NCBI GenBank assembly: GCA_947090765.1
Contig: OX352322.1
Span: forward strand, 4,199,501 to 4,263,500
Source of the DNA: Pseudomonas sp. MM223
Lineage (GTDB): Bacteria; Pseudomonadota; Gammaproteobacteria; Pseudomonadales; Pseudomonadaceae
Length of the DNA: 64,000 bases
Direction: 5' to 3'
The translations under genes and the position numbers were made by a program. Position 1 is the first letter of the stretch; every line of letters starts with the position of its first letter. The notes under the pieces were generated by a model. That model did no database searches. It saw nothing but the letters and a program-made list of their open reading frames with translations, and was not told where the DNA came from. Below are positions 8,053 through 16,280 of the stretch, one piece after another.

Positions 8053-10536
8053 GTGACCCGACCCGCTCCCCTGCGCCTCGCCATCCGCCAAGCCCTGTTC
8101 TGCACCAGCCTTGGCCTGGCCACGCTGCCCTTGGCCCATGCCGCCGACAGCGCCAGCAGCACCACCCGCTACGGCCTGGCCATCCCGGCCGGTTCGCTGG
8201 ATGCAGCCTTGACTACCCTCAGCCGCAGCACCGGCCTGAACATTGCTTTCACCCCGGGTGACCTGGCCGGCAAGTACAGCGCCGGGCTGCGCGGCAGTTT
8301 CAGCAGCCAGCAAGCCCTGCAGCAATTACTGGTCGGCAGCGGCCTGCAAGCCATGCCGCAGGACGGCGGTTACCGCCTGATACCGACCAGCGAGCCGCTG
8401 CCATTGGGTGCTGTGGCACTGGACCCGACCAACGTGACCGGCACCGCTAACCTCGGCGAACAAATCGAGAACACCGGTTCCTACACCACGGGTGCAATCA
8501 CCACCGGCGGCAAGACACCTCGCAGCCTGCGCGAAACCCCGCAGTCGGTGAGTGTGATGACCCGCCAGCGCATGGATGACCAGCACCTCACCAGCCTGAC
8601 CCAGGTGCTGGACCAGACCACCGGCATCACCGTGGTCGGCGGCAATGACACGAAAAACCAGATCTACTCGCGCGGCTTTGTCATCCGCAGCATCCAGACC
8701 GACGGCGGCGCACCGATGCTGCGTAACGAAGCCTTCGACACCCTGCCCGACATGACCGCGTACGACCACGTCGAAGTCTTGCGTGGCTCCGACGGGTTGT
8801 TCGGCGGCACTGGCGACCCGGGCGTCAGCATCAACCTGGTGCGCAAGCGCGCCTTGCCGTTCAATCAGCTGAGCATCAGCCAGTCGGCCGGCAGTTGGGA
8901 CAACTACCGCTCCGAAGTCGACCTGACCGGCCCGCTTGGGTTCGACGGTGCACTTCGCGGCCGCGTGGCGATGTCGTTCGAGGACAAGAAGTATTTCTAC
9001 GACAATGCCGACAGCGAGAAGCACGTGATCTTCGGCACCCTGGAAGCAGACCTGAGCCCGGCCACCCTGGTGAGCATCGGCGGCACCTATGAATGGCGAG
9101 ACATGAGCGGCTACTGGGACCGGGGCCTGGTGCGCTACAAGGACGGCACCGAAATCGGCACCTCGCGCAGCCGCTCACTGGCCGCCGACTGGTCCGCGAA
9201 CAACTACAAGCGCACCGAATACTTCGTCAAGATCGAGCACGCCCTGGACGAAAACTGGAAGCTCAAGGCCAGCTACACCAAAAGCAAGTTCGATTCGACC
9301 CAGGACATTGGCGAAGTCAGCGCCGCCGTCGACCCGAACACCAACCAGACCACCTTCAAGCGTTTCATCCGCGGTTACAACAACGAACAGGACCTGTTCG
9401 ATGCCAACCTGTCCGGCACCTTCGAAGCCTTTGGCCTGACCCACGAACTGCTGGTCGGCGCCGACTACGAAGAAGTGATGCGCAGCTACTCCGACGACAG
9501 CGACCTGTCGCAAGTGAGCGACATCAACGTGCCCTTCGACATCACCACGGGTGACGCCGGCGCCATGCCTAAGCCGCGCACACCCCCCAGCTACTACTAC
9601 AACCCCGACTGGAACCAACGCAAGTCCGGTGCGTATGCCACCTTCAAGGCGCAGCTTGCCGAGCCACTGCACCTGACCCTGGGCGCACGCTATTCCGACT
9701 ACCGCGACAACACCCGCACCGTGGTGCCGGCCTTCAACAATGCCGACACCCGGGTCAAGGAAAGCAACCGCGGCGTCATCACGCCGTTTGGCGCGTTGGT
9801 GCTTGACCTGAACCGGCAGTGGTCGCTGTACACCAGCTATGCCGAGATCTTCCAGCCGCAAACCGCCTTCAAGTCCCCCAGCAGCCAGCCACTGGACCCG
9901 ATCGAAGGCGAAACCTACGAGTTCGGTACCAAAGGCGAGTTGCTCGATGGCCGCCTCAACCTGTCCAGTGCGCTGTATTACACCAAGCGCATGAACGAAG
10001 CGATCAGCACTGGGCAAGGCTTCTACACCGCCTCTGGCGAGGTGATCAGCAAGGGTATCGACAGCGAGATTTCCGGTGAGCTGGCCCCAGGCTGGCAAGC
10101 CATGGCCGGCTACACCTTCAACATCAACAGGCAACGTGTTGCCGGTAATGCCGCCAACAACGGCACGCCGATGAGCACGCAAACACCCAAGCACCTGTTC
10201 AAGTTCTTTACCACCTACCAGCTGCCCGGCGAGTTCGAACGCTGGAAGATCGGCCTGGGTGCGACCATCCAGAGCGACAGCTACAAGAGTGGCTTCATCC
10301 AGCGCCGCTTGCCCGACGGCGGCCTGAGCCAGCAAGACCCGTATGCGTTCCGCCAGGCCGGTTATGCGGTGTGGAACGGCTTGGTCGAGTACCGTATCGA
10401 TGAACACTGGACGGCCACGCTCAATGGCAACAACCTGTTCGACAAGACCTACTACCAGACCGTGGATGCCAGCGATACCGGTAACTGGTACGGGGCGCCG
10501 CGCAACTACATGCTGACCTTGCGCGGCAAGTTCTGA
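8053..10536 (+). CDS. TonB-dependent siderophore receptor with N-terminal signalling (STN) domain
   Basis: 827 residues from GTG 8053, which opens a signal peptide (ALFCTSLGLATLPLAHA). STN/secretin-like signalling domain at ~40-115 (GLAIPAGSLDAALTTLSRST ... ALQQLLVGSGLQ). Plug domain with TPRSLRETPQSVSVMTRQRM and VEVLRGSDGLFGGTGDPGVS. The 22-strand barrel ends in YMLTLRGKF with C-terminal Phe. The STN domain and adjoining fecIR genes mark it as a transducing receptor for a ferric siderophore (FpvA/FoxA/FiuA-like); the siderophore cannot be named. Its 3' flank is the REP that was hit by the IS3 element, only 66 bases downstream. Confidence 0.95.
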   Translation: MTRPAPLRLAIRQALFCTSLGLATLPLAHAADSASSTTRYGLAIPAGSLDAALTTLSRSTGLNIAFTPGDLAGKYSAGLRGSFSSQQALQQLLVGSGLQAMPQDGGYRLIPTSEPLPLGAVALDPTNVTGTANLGEQIENTGSYTTGAITTGGKTPRSLRETPQSVSVMTRQRMDDQHLTSLTQVLDQTTGITVVGGNDTKNQIYSRGFVIRSIQTDGGAPMLRNEAFDTLPDMTAYDHVEVLRGSDGLFGGTGDPGVSINLVRKRALPFNQLSISQSAGSWDNYRSEVDLTGPLGFDGALRGRVAMSFEDKKYFYDNADSEKHVIFGTLEADLSPATLVSIGGTYEWRDMSGYWDRGLVRYKDGTEIGTSRSRSLAADWSANNYKRTEYFVKIEHALDENWKLKASYTKSKFDSTQDIGEVSAAVDPNTNQTTFKRFIRGYNNEQDLFDANLSGTFEAFGLTHELLVGADYEEVMRSYSDDSDLSQVSDINVPFDITTGDAGAMPKPRTPPSYYYNPDWNQRKSGAYATFKAQLAEPLHLTLGARYSDYRDNTRTVVPAFNNADTRVKESNRGVITPFGALVLDLNRQWSLYTSYAEIFQPQTAFKSPSSQPLDPIEGETYEFGTKGELLDGRLNLSSALYYTKRMNEAISTGQGFYTASGEVISKGIDSEISGELAPGWQAMAGYTFNINRQRVAGNAANNGTPMSTQTPKHLFKFFTTYQLPGEFERWKIGLGATIQSDSYKSGFIQRRLPDGGLSQQDPYAFRQAGYAVWNGLVEYRIDEHWTATLNGNNLFDKTYYQTVDASDTGNWYGAPRNYMLTLRGKF

Positions 10537-10569
10537 GGCTTGGCTGACGGGTTCCAGCTGCAAGATCCT

Positions 10570-10602
10570 GGGGCTGCTTTGCAGCCCTATCGCGACGCAA
10601 GG
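10570..10602. repeat. 5' part of a REP split by insertion sequences
   Basis: GGGGCTGCTTTGCAGCCC followed by TATCGCGACGCAAGG is the left part of a P. putida REP. It resumes as CCGCTCCCACA at 13882 after the IS3/IS66 insertion. AGG at 10600-10602 is the left copy of the IS3 target duplication. Confidence 0.88.
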
Positions 10603-10671
10603 TGAACTGGCCTAATGATTTTGGACACCTTCTTCGGGCGCTATGATGACGCCCAATTGGAGGCAAAATCA

Positions 10672-10975
10672 GTGCGAAAATCTTATTCGAAAGAACACAA
10701 AATCCAAGCAGCTGAAATGGTGCTGGACGGTGGCCAGTCAGTTCCTGAGGTATGTGAAATCCTCGGGATTGGCCGCACTGGCTCTTCGCCGGTGGGTTGA
10801 CCAGGTACGGCAGGAGAGAGAGGGGAAAGTCCCGGCTGGTGCAAAGGCTATCACCCCGGAGCAACGACGAATCGAGGAGCTGGAAAGCCTGGTTCGTCAA
10901 AAGGATCGGGATATCGAAATCCTAAAAAAGGCCAGTGCTCTCCTGCTTCGGGACTCCAAAGATCGTTCTCGCTGA
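10672..10975 (+). pseudogene. IS3 transposase OrfA, frameshifted by one extra G
   Basis: GTG 10672 has TTGGAGG upstream. The frame encodes an HTH protein (KEHKIQAAEMVLDGGQS, VPEVCEILGIG) and then runs to a premature TGA at ~10800 because of one surplus G near 10781-10783 (ACTGGCT where ACTGCT restores LRRWVDQVRQEREG). The downstream part, with the leucine-zipper segment RRIEELESLVRQKDRDIEIL, is intact in the next frame to TGA 10973-10975. A slippery heptamer A AAA AAG (10924-10930) lies where IS3 elements make the -1 frameshift into OrfB. Confidence 0.88.
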
Positions 10976-11046
10976 TCAACGAGCTGAGTGAGCATTACGG
11001 TGTTGTCGACTGCTGTCGCGTGCTTGGGGTCAAGCGCAGCAGTTTC
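10972..11046 (+). pseudogene. IS3 transposase OrfB, 5' fragment
   Basis: Encodes LINELSEHYGVVDCCRVLGV then KRSSF, the conserved start of IS3 OrfB, in the frame reached by -1 slippage at 10924-10930. It stops abruptly at the IS66 left end. The last eight bases GCAGTTTC (11039-11046) are the target duplication; the gene resumes at 13072. Confidence 0.88.
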
Positions 11047-11063
11047 GTAACCGCTCCATAAAC

Positions 11064-11087
11064 CCCGTCCTGGCGGACGGGTTTTTT
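11064..11087 (+). terminator. Intrinsic terminator at the IS66 left end
   Basis: CCCGTCC (11064-11070), a 4-base loop, GGACGGG (11075-11081), then six T. It is oriented to stop plus-strand transcription entering the element from IS3 orf A/B, that is, transcription antisense to tnpC. Such inward-facing terminators can shield a transposase gene from host readthrough. Confidence 0.8.
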
Positions 11088-12601
11088 CAGGAAGCAGAGG
11101 CAGAAGCTGGCGAGCTGTTCCACGGCAGCAGCGCTTCGTAATCCTCGACGCTACTGGCAGTCGGCAGGCGTTCAAGGATGTGGCGCAACCAGGCGTAAGG
11201 CTCTTGCCCGTTGGCTTTGGCAGTTTCGATCAGGCTGTAGATCTGCGCGCTGGCGGTAGCGCCTTTCGGCGTGTCGCTGAACAGCCAGTTCTTGCGGCCG
11301 ATGACGAAGGGACGGATGGCGTTCTCGGCGCGGTTGTTGTCGATCGGTAGATGCCCGCCTTCGATGTAGCGCACCAGCCTGCTCCAGTTTCTGGCCAAGT
11401 AGTTTACCGCCTTGCCCAGGGCCGTCTGCCCAGCGACCTGCGGCTGGGTTTTGTCCAGCCAGGCCTTGAGTTGGTCGATCAGGGGCTGGCTGCGTTGCTG
11501 GCGGACGTCGAGGCGTTCGCTATGGTCAGCGTCCTTCAGGTCACGCTCGATGCCGTAGAGCTTGTTGATCAGGCTCAGCGCCACGTCGGCACGCCCAGTC
11601 TTGCCCTTGGGCTGCACCTTTTGGGCTTCGACGAACTTGCGTCGCGCATGCGCCCAGCAGCCCAGGCGTTCGATGCCGTCGCGTGCAGCCACGGCGTTGT
11701 AGCCGGCGTAGTCGTCGGTCATCAGGTAGCCGCGGTAGCCATCGAGCAGGCGTAGCGGCACCTCCTGCGCGCGGCTGGCTGTGTAGTCGAAAAGGATCAC
11801 CGGCTTGTCCGGCGGCCCACCGCTTTGCACCCACATCCAGGATTGTGCCGAGGGGTCGCGCCCCGGTTCATGCAGCACCTGCAAGCGCGTTTCGTCGCAG
11901 TGCAGCACGGGGTAGTCCAGCAGCTTGTCGCGCATCAGGTTGAGCAGCGGTTGCAGTTGCTCGCCACTTTGGATCACCCAACGCGCCAGGGTCTGCCGTG
12001 GGATGTCGACGCCGTGGCGGCTGAGCATCTTTTCGAAGCGGTACAGCGGAATGCCGTCGGCGTACTTGGTGGTCAGCAGCATCGCCAGCACGCTGGGGCT
12101 GGCCAGGCTCTTCTCGATCAGTTGTGCCGGTTTATCGGCGGTGACCGGCGCGGTTTCACAGGCCTTGCAGGCATAGGTCTTGCGGATGTGGCGGATGACC
12201 CGCACCTGCATCGGGATGATCTCCAGCTGCTCGCTGGTCTCCTCGCCGATCACCTGCTTGCAGGAACCGCAGGCGCAGGTGCGCTCGTGCTCGGGCAGCT
12301 CATGGATGACCTCCATACGCGGCAGGTTGGCCGGCAGCGGCTTGCGTTTGCCACGGCGCTTGACCGGCGCAACGACTTCTTTGGCTTCGGCTTCGGCTTC
12401 GCTTGGCGCAGCGGCCGCTTCGATCAGCTCTTCGACCTCGTTGAACATGGCCAACTGCGGCGAGTCGGCGTCTTCAGGGCTGCGCTCGGACTTGGGCGAG
12501 AACAGCTTGTGGCGCAGCAAGGCGTTCTCTTCCTGCAACTGCAGAATCAGAGCCTTGAGCAGGACGGGATCGTCGGGAAGGTTGTCGGCGCCAAATTTCA
12601 T
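11087..12601 (-). CDS. tnpC: IS66 transposase TnpC
   Basis: 504 residues, normal for the family. The N-terminal leucine-zipper segment ([19 protein letters not shown]) is followed by the family zinc-finger-like cysteines (CACGSC, YACKACE) and the DDE core: HCDETRLQV (first D), MTDDYAGYN (second D) and [10 protein letters not shown] (E). The C-terminal IS66 tail [14 protein letters not shown] is present. Reading frame intact, so the element might still encode active transposase. Starts 19 bases after tnpB ends. Confidence 0.96.
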   Translation of the reverse strand: MKFGADNLPDDPVLLKALILQLQEENALLRHKLFSPKSERSPEDADSPQLAMFNEVEELIEAAAAPSEAEAEAKEVVAPVKRRGKRKPLPANLPRMEVIHELPEHERTCACGSCKQVIGEETSEQLEIIPMQVRVIRHIRKTYACKACETAPVTADKPAQLIEKSLASPSVLAMLLTTKYADGIPLYRFEKMLSRHGVDIPRQTLARWVIQSGEQLQPLLNLMRDKLLDYPVLHCDETRLQVLHEPGRDPSAQSWMWVQSGGPPDKPVILFDYTASRAQEVPLRLLDGYRGYLMTDDYAGYNAVAARDGIERLGCWAHARRKFVEAQKVQPKGKTGRADVALSLINKLYGIERDLKDADHSERLDVRQQRSQPLIDQLKAWLDKTQPQVAGQTALGKAVNYLARNWSRLVRYIEGGHLPIDNNRAENAIRPFVIGRKNWLFSDTPKGATASAQIYSLIETAKANGQEPYAWLRHILERLPTASSVEDYEALLPWNSSPASASAS

Positions 12602-12620
12602 GGCGCCGGATTATACCGGC

Positions 12621-12980
12621 TCAGGCCACGTAACGCGGCGTCAGAACCTGATGCGGACGGTTACGCCACAGGTCGATACCGTCGAGCAGCCAGTTCAGTT
12701 CGTCGACCGTCAGTTCGATGGCTTCGTCACCGGCATCGGGTTTGGTCTTGAAACGCTCGGCTTCCAGTCGCTTGAGCCACAGGCAGAAGCCATTGCGCTC
12801 CCAGTAGAGAATCTTGACCTGGCTGCGCGTGCGATTGAGGAACACGAACAGCACCGGGTTGAACACCTCCACCTTGATGTCCAGCTCGACCAGCGCGGCC
12901 AGTCCATTGATGGATTTGCGGAAGTCGACGGGCTTTGGGTAGAGATAGACCTTCTGCACTTTGGCGTCGGGACGCATCAT
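12621..12980 (-). CDS. tnpB: IS66 accessory protein TnpB (IS66 Orf2)
   Basis: 119 residues with GGAG 7 bases before ATG 12980. It carries the family signature YLYPKPVDFRKSINGLAALV and NRTRSQVKILYWERNGFCLW. TnpB is required for transposition of many IS66 elements; its exact role is not settled. It is the first gene of the IS66 unit here because tnpA is missing. Confidence 0.95.
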   Translation of the reverse strand: MMRPDAKVQKVYLYPKPVDFRKSINGLAALVELDIKVEVFNPVLFVFLNRTRSQVKILYWERNGFCLWLKRLEAERFKTKPDAGDEAIELTVDELNWLLDGIDLWRNRPHQVLTPRYVA

Positions 12981-13063
12981 GACGGAACTCCACGGGAAAA
13001 TAGGGAGCCCAGCATCCGGGATACGGAGAGGTCAGTTGAATATGGGGTCTATGGAGCGCATAC

Positions 13064-13842
13064 GCAGTTTCTATGCATGGCGCAAACGCCAAGGGCGTGA
13101 AAACCCTGACAGAGATGCTCTGCGCCTGCTGGTAGTCGACCATTTCAAGGCGTCGCGAAATGCTTCTGGATCACGAACGCTCGTGCAGGAGTTGCGTCGT
13201 CAAGGCCATGAAGTCGGGCGTTACAAAGTGCGCGCGCTTATGCGTGAGGCTGGCTTGAAATGCCGGCAGCGCAGGCCGCACCGGTATCGCTCGTCAGGTA
13301 CAGAAGCACTGATTGCGGAAAACCAACTGAAGCGAAATTTCAAAGTTTCGACTATCAACGAGGTTTGGTGTGGCGATGTGACTTACATCCAGGTTGGCAG
13401 GCGCTGGCTGTACTTGGCCGCGGTAATCGACTTGTACGCACGCCGAGTTGTGGGCTGGGCGTTTTCAATGACTGCCGATGCCAGGTTGGCCTGTGACGCG
13501 CTGCGCATGGCGTCTGAGTCTAGGGGCAAGCCTGCTGGCGTGATGTTTCATTCAGATCAAGGTTGTCAGTACACCAGCCATAAATTCAGGGCTGTGCTTG
13601 AAGAATGCCGCTTGAAACAAAGCATGAGCCACCGCGGCCAATGCTGGGACAACGCCGCCATGGAGCGATTCTTCGGGGCGTTGAAATCAGAATGGATGCC
13701 GGCAGGAGGCTATGAATCCGAAGCTGAGGCTAAGGCCGACATCATGGCTTATCTGGTGCGCTACAACCTCAAACGCCTCCATAGCTACAACGGCTACGAG
13801 ACCCCGGTAGCCATGGAGGAAAAACTGAGGGCAGCGGCATAA
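13064..13842 (+). pseudogene. IS3 transposase OrfB, 3' fragment (rve integrase core)
   Basis: After the repeated TSD (13064-13071) the frame resumes at 13072 with YAWRKRQGRENPDRDALRLL and runs to a stop at 13840-13842. All three catalytic acids of the rve/DDE domain are present: VWCGDVTYIQVG (D), HSDQGCQYTS (D) and the WDNAAMERFFGALKSE region (E). An open frame extends upstream into the IS66 end, which could be mistaken for a complete gene. It lacks ~25 N-terminal residues and its own start. Confidence 0.93.
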
Positions 13843-13878
13843 ACCTTAACCGGTGTCCAAAATTACTTGACCAGATCA

Positions 13879-13970
13879 AGGCCGCTCCCACAAATACAGT
13901 GCAAGCCTCAGGTGCTGCACGGTCTCTGTGGGAGCGGCCTTGTGTCGCGAAAGGGGCGCACAGCGCCCCC
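13879..13970. repeat. 3' part of the split REP and a facing REP
   Basis: AGG (13879-13881) is the right IS3 target copy. CCGCTCCCACA then completes the REP begun at 10570. A second REP in opposite orientation follows (TGTGGGAGCGGCCTTGTGTC from 13927, to the GCGCACAGCGCCCCC hairpin). Together they were an inverted REP pair between convergent genes before the IS3 insertion. Confidence 0.85.
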
Positions 13971-13985
13971 GGCGATCTCAACTTG

Positions 13986-15161
13986 TTACACCGTAACCTG
14001 GCCCCCCGCTGCCACCCCCCGGCCACGCCAGGCAAACAGCAGCACCATCACCAGCCCCAACGCCGCCATCGCCGCGCCCGCCAGGGAAATCGCCGGGTAG
14101 CCCAGCCCTGCATTGATCACCGCGCCACCTAGCGCCGCGCCAATCGCATTGCCCAGGTTGAACGCACCAATGTTCACCGCCGAGGCCAGGTTAGGCGCAT
14201 CCTTGGCAGCCTCCATCACCCGCATCTGCAACGGCGGCACCAGTGCAAAACTGGCCGCGCCCCAGACTAGGATCGCCAGGGCCGTCGGCAGCGGCCAGCC
14301 CAGCACCAGCGGGAACACCAACAGCACGGCAATCAATAACGCCAACGACAGGATCAGCGTGCGGTCGATCGAGCGGTCTGCCGCCTTGCCACCCCACACG
14401 TTGCCCAAGGTCAGCCCCACACCGAAAAGCACCAGCATGGCTGTCACGAAGGTGGTGGATGCCGCTGCCTCGCTCTGCAGGATCGGCGCAATGTAGGTGA
14501 ACACCGTGAACATCGCACTGGACCCCACCACCGTCAGCAGTAGCGCCGCCAACACCGGGCCGCGGCCCAGCACGCGGATTTCGGCCATGGCCCCGTCGCC
14601 TTTGGGCGACGGCACATTGGGCAGCGCGTACCAGAGGGTGGTCATCGCCACCAGGCCAAGCCCGGCAATACCCCAAAATGCCGTGCGCCAACCCAGCATT
14701 TCACCAAACCAGGTCGCCAGCGGCACGCCGCCGATAGTCGCCAGGGTCAACCCCATGAACATCGCCGCCACGGCCCCGGCGCGCTTTTCGGGCGGTACCA
14801 CGCTGGCCGCGACAATAGAGCCGATGCCGAAGAAGGCACCGTGGTTGAGCGAGGTGACCACACGGGCCACCAACAGGCTAGCGTAGTCACTGGCCAGCGC
14901 CGACATCAGGTTGCCCAGTGTGAAAATGGCCATCAGCCCGATCAGCAAGTAACGCCGCGGGATCTTCACCGTGGCCAGGGTCATCAGCGGTGCGCCGATC
15001 AGCACGCCAATGGCATAGGCGCTGACCAGCAGCCCGGCGGCAGGGATGGAAACGCCAAGGTCGGTGGCGATGCTGGGCAACATGCCCATGGGGGCGAACT
15101 CGGTGACACCGATGCCAAAGGCACCGATGGCAAGTGCGACTAGAGGTGGATTGATACGCAT
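13986..15161 (-). CDS. MFS transporter (DHA1-type, AraJ/NepI-like)
   Basis: 391 residues from ATG 15161, which has AAGGAG 6 bases upstream; a longer in-frame start at 15200 runs into the divergent promoter. Twelve hydrophobic segments are visible. The family feature in TM1, FGIGVTEFAPMGMLPSIATD, is typical of sugar/drug efflux MFS of the DHA1 family, with the loop motif KIPRRYLL between TM2 and TM3. Exports a small molecule, unidentified. Divergent from LysR gene 15256-16167, which probably controls it. Confidence 0.9.
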   Translation of the reverse strand: MRINPPLVALAIGAFGIGVTEFAPMGMLPSIATDLGVSIPAAGLLVSAYAIGVLIGAPLMTLATVKIPRRYLLIGLMAIFTLGNLMSALASDYASLLVARVVTSLNHGAFFGIGSIVAASVVPPEKRAGAVAAMFMGLTLATIGGVPLATWFGEMLGWRTAFWGIAGLGLVAMTTLWYALPNVPSPKGDGAMAEIRVLGRGPVLAALLLTVVGSSAMFTVFTYIAPILQSEAAASTTFVTAMLVLFGVGLTLGNVWGGKAADRSIDRTLILSLALLIAVLLVFPLVLGWPLPTALAILVWGAASFALVPPLQMRVMEAAKDAPNLASAVNIGAFNLGNAIGAALGGAVINAGLGYPAISLAGAAMAALGLVMVLLFAWRGRGVAAGGQVTV

Positions 15162-15255
15162 GGCAAGCTCCTTATCTATGCCGCAAATGCTACGATCCAT
15201 TTCAAAAGCGCACTAGACTGCTTTTTTGCGAACCACCTTTGCGTACGAGGCACAA

Positions 15256-16167
15256 ATGGACTTCAGTGGAAGATCCGGCGAGATGGAAATTTTTGCCAGG
15301 GTGGCGCAAGAAGGCAGCCTGTCGGCCGCCGCGCGGGCACTGAACCTGACACCTTCTGCGGTCAGCCGCATCATCGCCCGCACCGAACAGCGCCTGGGCA
15401 CACGCCTGCTGTTGCGCACCACCCGGGCAATCACCCTCACCCCCGAGGGTGAGGCGTACCTGCGCGGTGCGCGGCGGGTGCTGGCCGACATGCTCGAAGT
15501 GGAAGAAGCCATCACCGACCAAGGCGTGCCGCGCGGGCGCTTGCGGGTAAGTGCTGCGCTGGGCCATGCCCGGCTGACCGTGGTACCGCTGCTGGCGGCC
15601 TTCAGCGCACGCTACCCGCAAGTGCTGGTTGACCTTACCCTCAGTGACGAAGTGGCCGACATTCTTGGCGGCCAGGCCGACGTGGCATTGCGTTTCGGGC
15701 ACCTGCCGGACAGCTCGTTGAGCGCCCGCGCCATTGGCGAAACCGGCCAGGTGGTGGTCGCCTCACCCGAATACCTGCAACGCTGCGGTACCCCGCTTGA
15801 ACCTGAAGACCTGGCCCGGCACAACTGCCTGCGCTTCAACTTCCGCCGTGCCGCACCCGACTGGCCGTTCCGCCGCGACGGGCAGGTGTTCTCGCTGAAG
15901 GTGACGGGGAATATCGAATGCAGCAGCGGCGAAGCGTTGGCGCAACTGGCCAGGATTGGTGCCGGCGTGGCCCGTATCGGCACCTTCACGGTGGTGGATG
16001 ACCTGGCCAGCGGGCGGCTGGTGCCATTGCTGGAGGCGTACAACCCTGACGACCGTGAGCCGATCCATGCGGTGTTTGTCGGTGGCCAGGCGATGCCGGC
16101 GCGGGTGCGGGTGTTTGTGGACTTTCTGGTAGAGCACCTGTCTGGCGGCCCACGCAATCCCCTGTAG
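15256..16167 (+). CDS. LysR family transcriptional regulator
   Basis: 303 residues from ATG 15256 (GAGG at 15247-15250). HTH at residues ~8-66 (FARVAQEGSLSAAARALNLT, PSAVSRIIARTEQRLG), and an effector domain beginning near PRGRLRVSAALGHARLTVVP. The sequence resembles the LysR regulators usually found divergent to MFS exporters, matching the arrangement with 13986-15161; the 94-base gap should hold both promoters. Its TAG stop (16165-16167) is supplied by the REP core that follows. Confidence 0.93.
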   Translation: MDFSGRSGEMEIFARVAQEGSLSAAARALNLTPSAVSRIIARTEQRLGTRLLLRTTRAITLTPEGEAYLRGARRVLADMLEVEEAITDQGVPRGRLRVSAALGHARLTVVPLLAAFSARYPQVLVDLTLSDEVADILGGQADVALRFGHLPDSSLSARAIGETGQVVVASPEYLQRCGTPLEPEDLARHNCLRFNFRRAAPDWPFRRDGQVFSLKVTGNIECSSGEALAQLARIGAGVARIGTFTVVDDLASGRLVPLLEAYNPDDREPIHAVFVGGQAMPARVRVFVDFLVEHLSGGPRNPL

Positions 16168-16280
16168 GAGCGGCCTTGTGCCGCGATGGGCTGCGTAGCA
16201 GCCCCGGCAATTCATGCGTCAACGCTGGCATCTGGGGCTGCTACGCAGCCCATCGCGGCACAAGGCCGCTCCTACAGGGG
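16159..16280. repeat. REP inverted pair with 47-bp perfect arms
   Basis: Arms 16159-16205 and 16234-16280 are exact reverse complements, 47 bases each, with a 28-base loop. It lies between convergent lysR and tetR genes and overlaps both 3' ends: the CTGTAGGAG core provides the TAG stop for each gene. Probably acts as a bidirectional transcript end. Confidence 0.95.

Larger units (their letters stand above)
11047..13063 (-). mobile_element. IS66-family element (tnpB, tnpC; no tnpA)
   Basis: 2017 bp bounded by GTAACCGCTCCATAAACCCC on the left and its imperfect complement on the right (17 of 20 match), with an 8-bp duplication GCAGTTTC (11039-11046 and 13064-13071), the size typical of IS66 elements. 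It carries tnpB and tnpC on the minus strand. Only 83 bases separate the tnpB start from the right end, so there is no room for tnpA. It sits inside orf B of the IS3 element, so it arrived second. Confidence 0.95.
10603..13878 (+). mobile_element. IS3-family element, itself interrupted by an IS66-family element
   Basis: Imperfect 27-base terminal inverted repeats: the left end TGAACTGGCCTAATG runs on into ATTTTGGACACC, and the right end read in reverse begins TGATCTGGTCAAGTA with the same ATTTTGGACACC (22 of 27 match). Ends are TG...CA as in IS3 elements, and a 3-base AGG duplication flanks it (10600-10602, 13879-13881). Without the IS66 insert and one duplicated 8-mer the element would be ~1251 bp, a normal IS3 size. 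Orf A is frameshifted and orf B is split, so this copy is dead. Confidence 0.92.

Noticed and set aside
9175..10563. Long open frame antisense to the siderophore receptor (also similar ones at 1384-2307 and 18639-20027)
   Set aside because: They mirror the codon bias of the real plus-strand genes in a GC-rich genome, have no ribosome sites and low-complexity, non-family sequences.
12961..13842. A complete IS3 transposase starting at 12961
   Set aside because: The first ~37 codons are the IS66 right end; the true gene begins at 10972 and is split.
10603..13878. IS3 plus IS66 as a composite transposon
   Set aside because: The duplications are nested (AGG outside, GCAGTTTC inside), which shows sequential insertion, and no cargo gene is carried.
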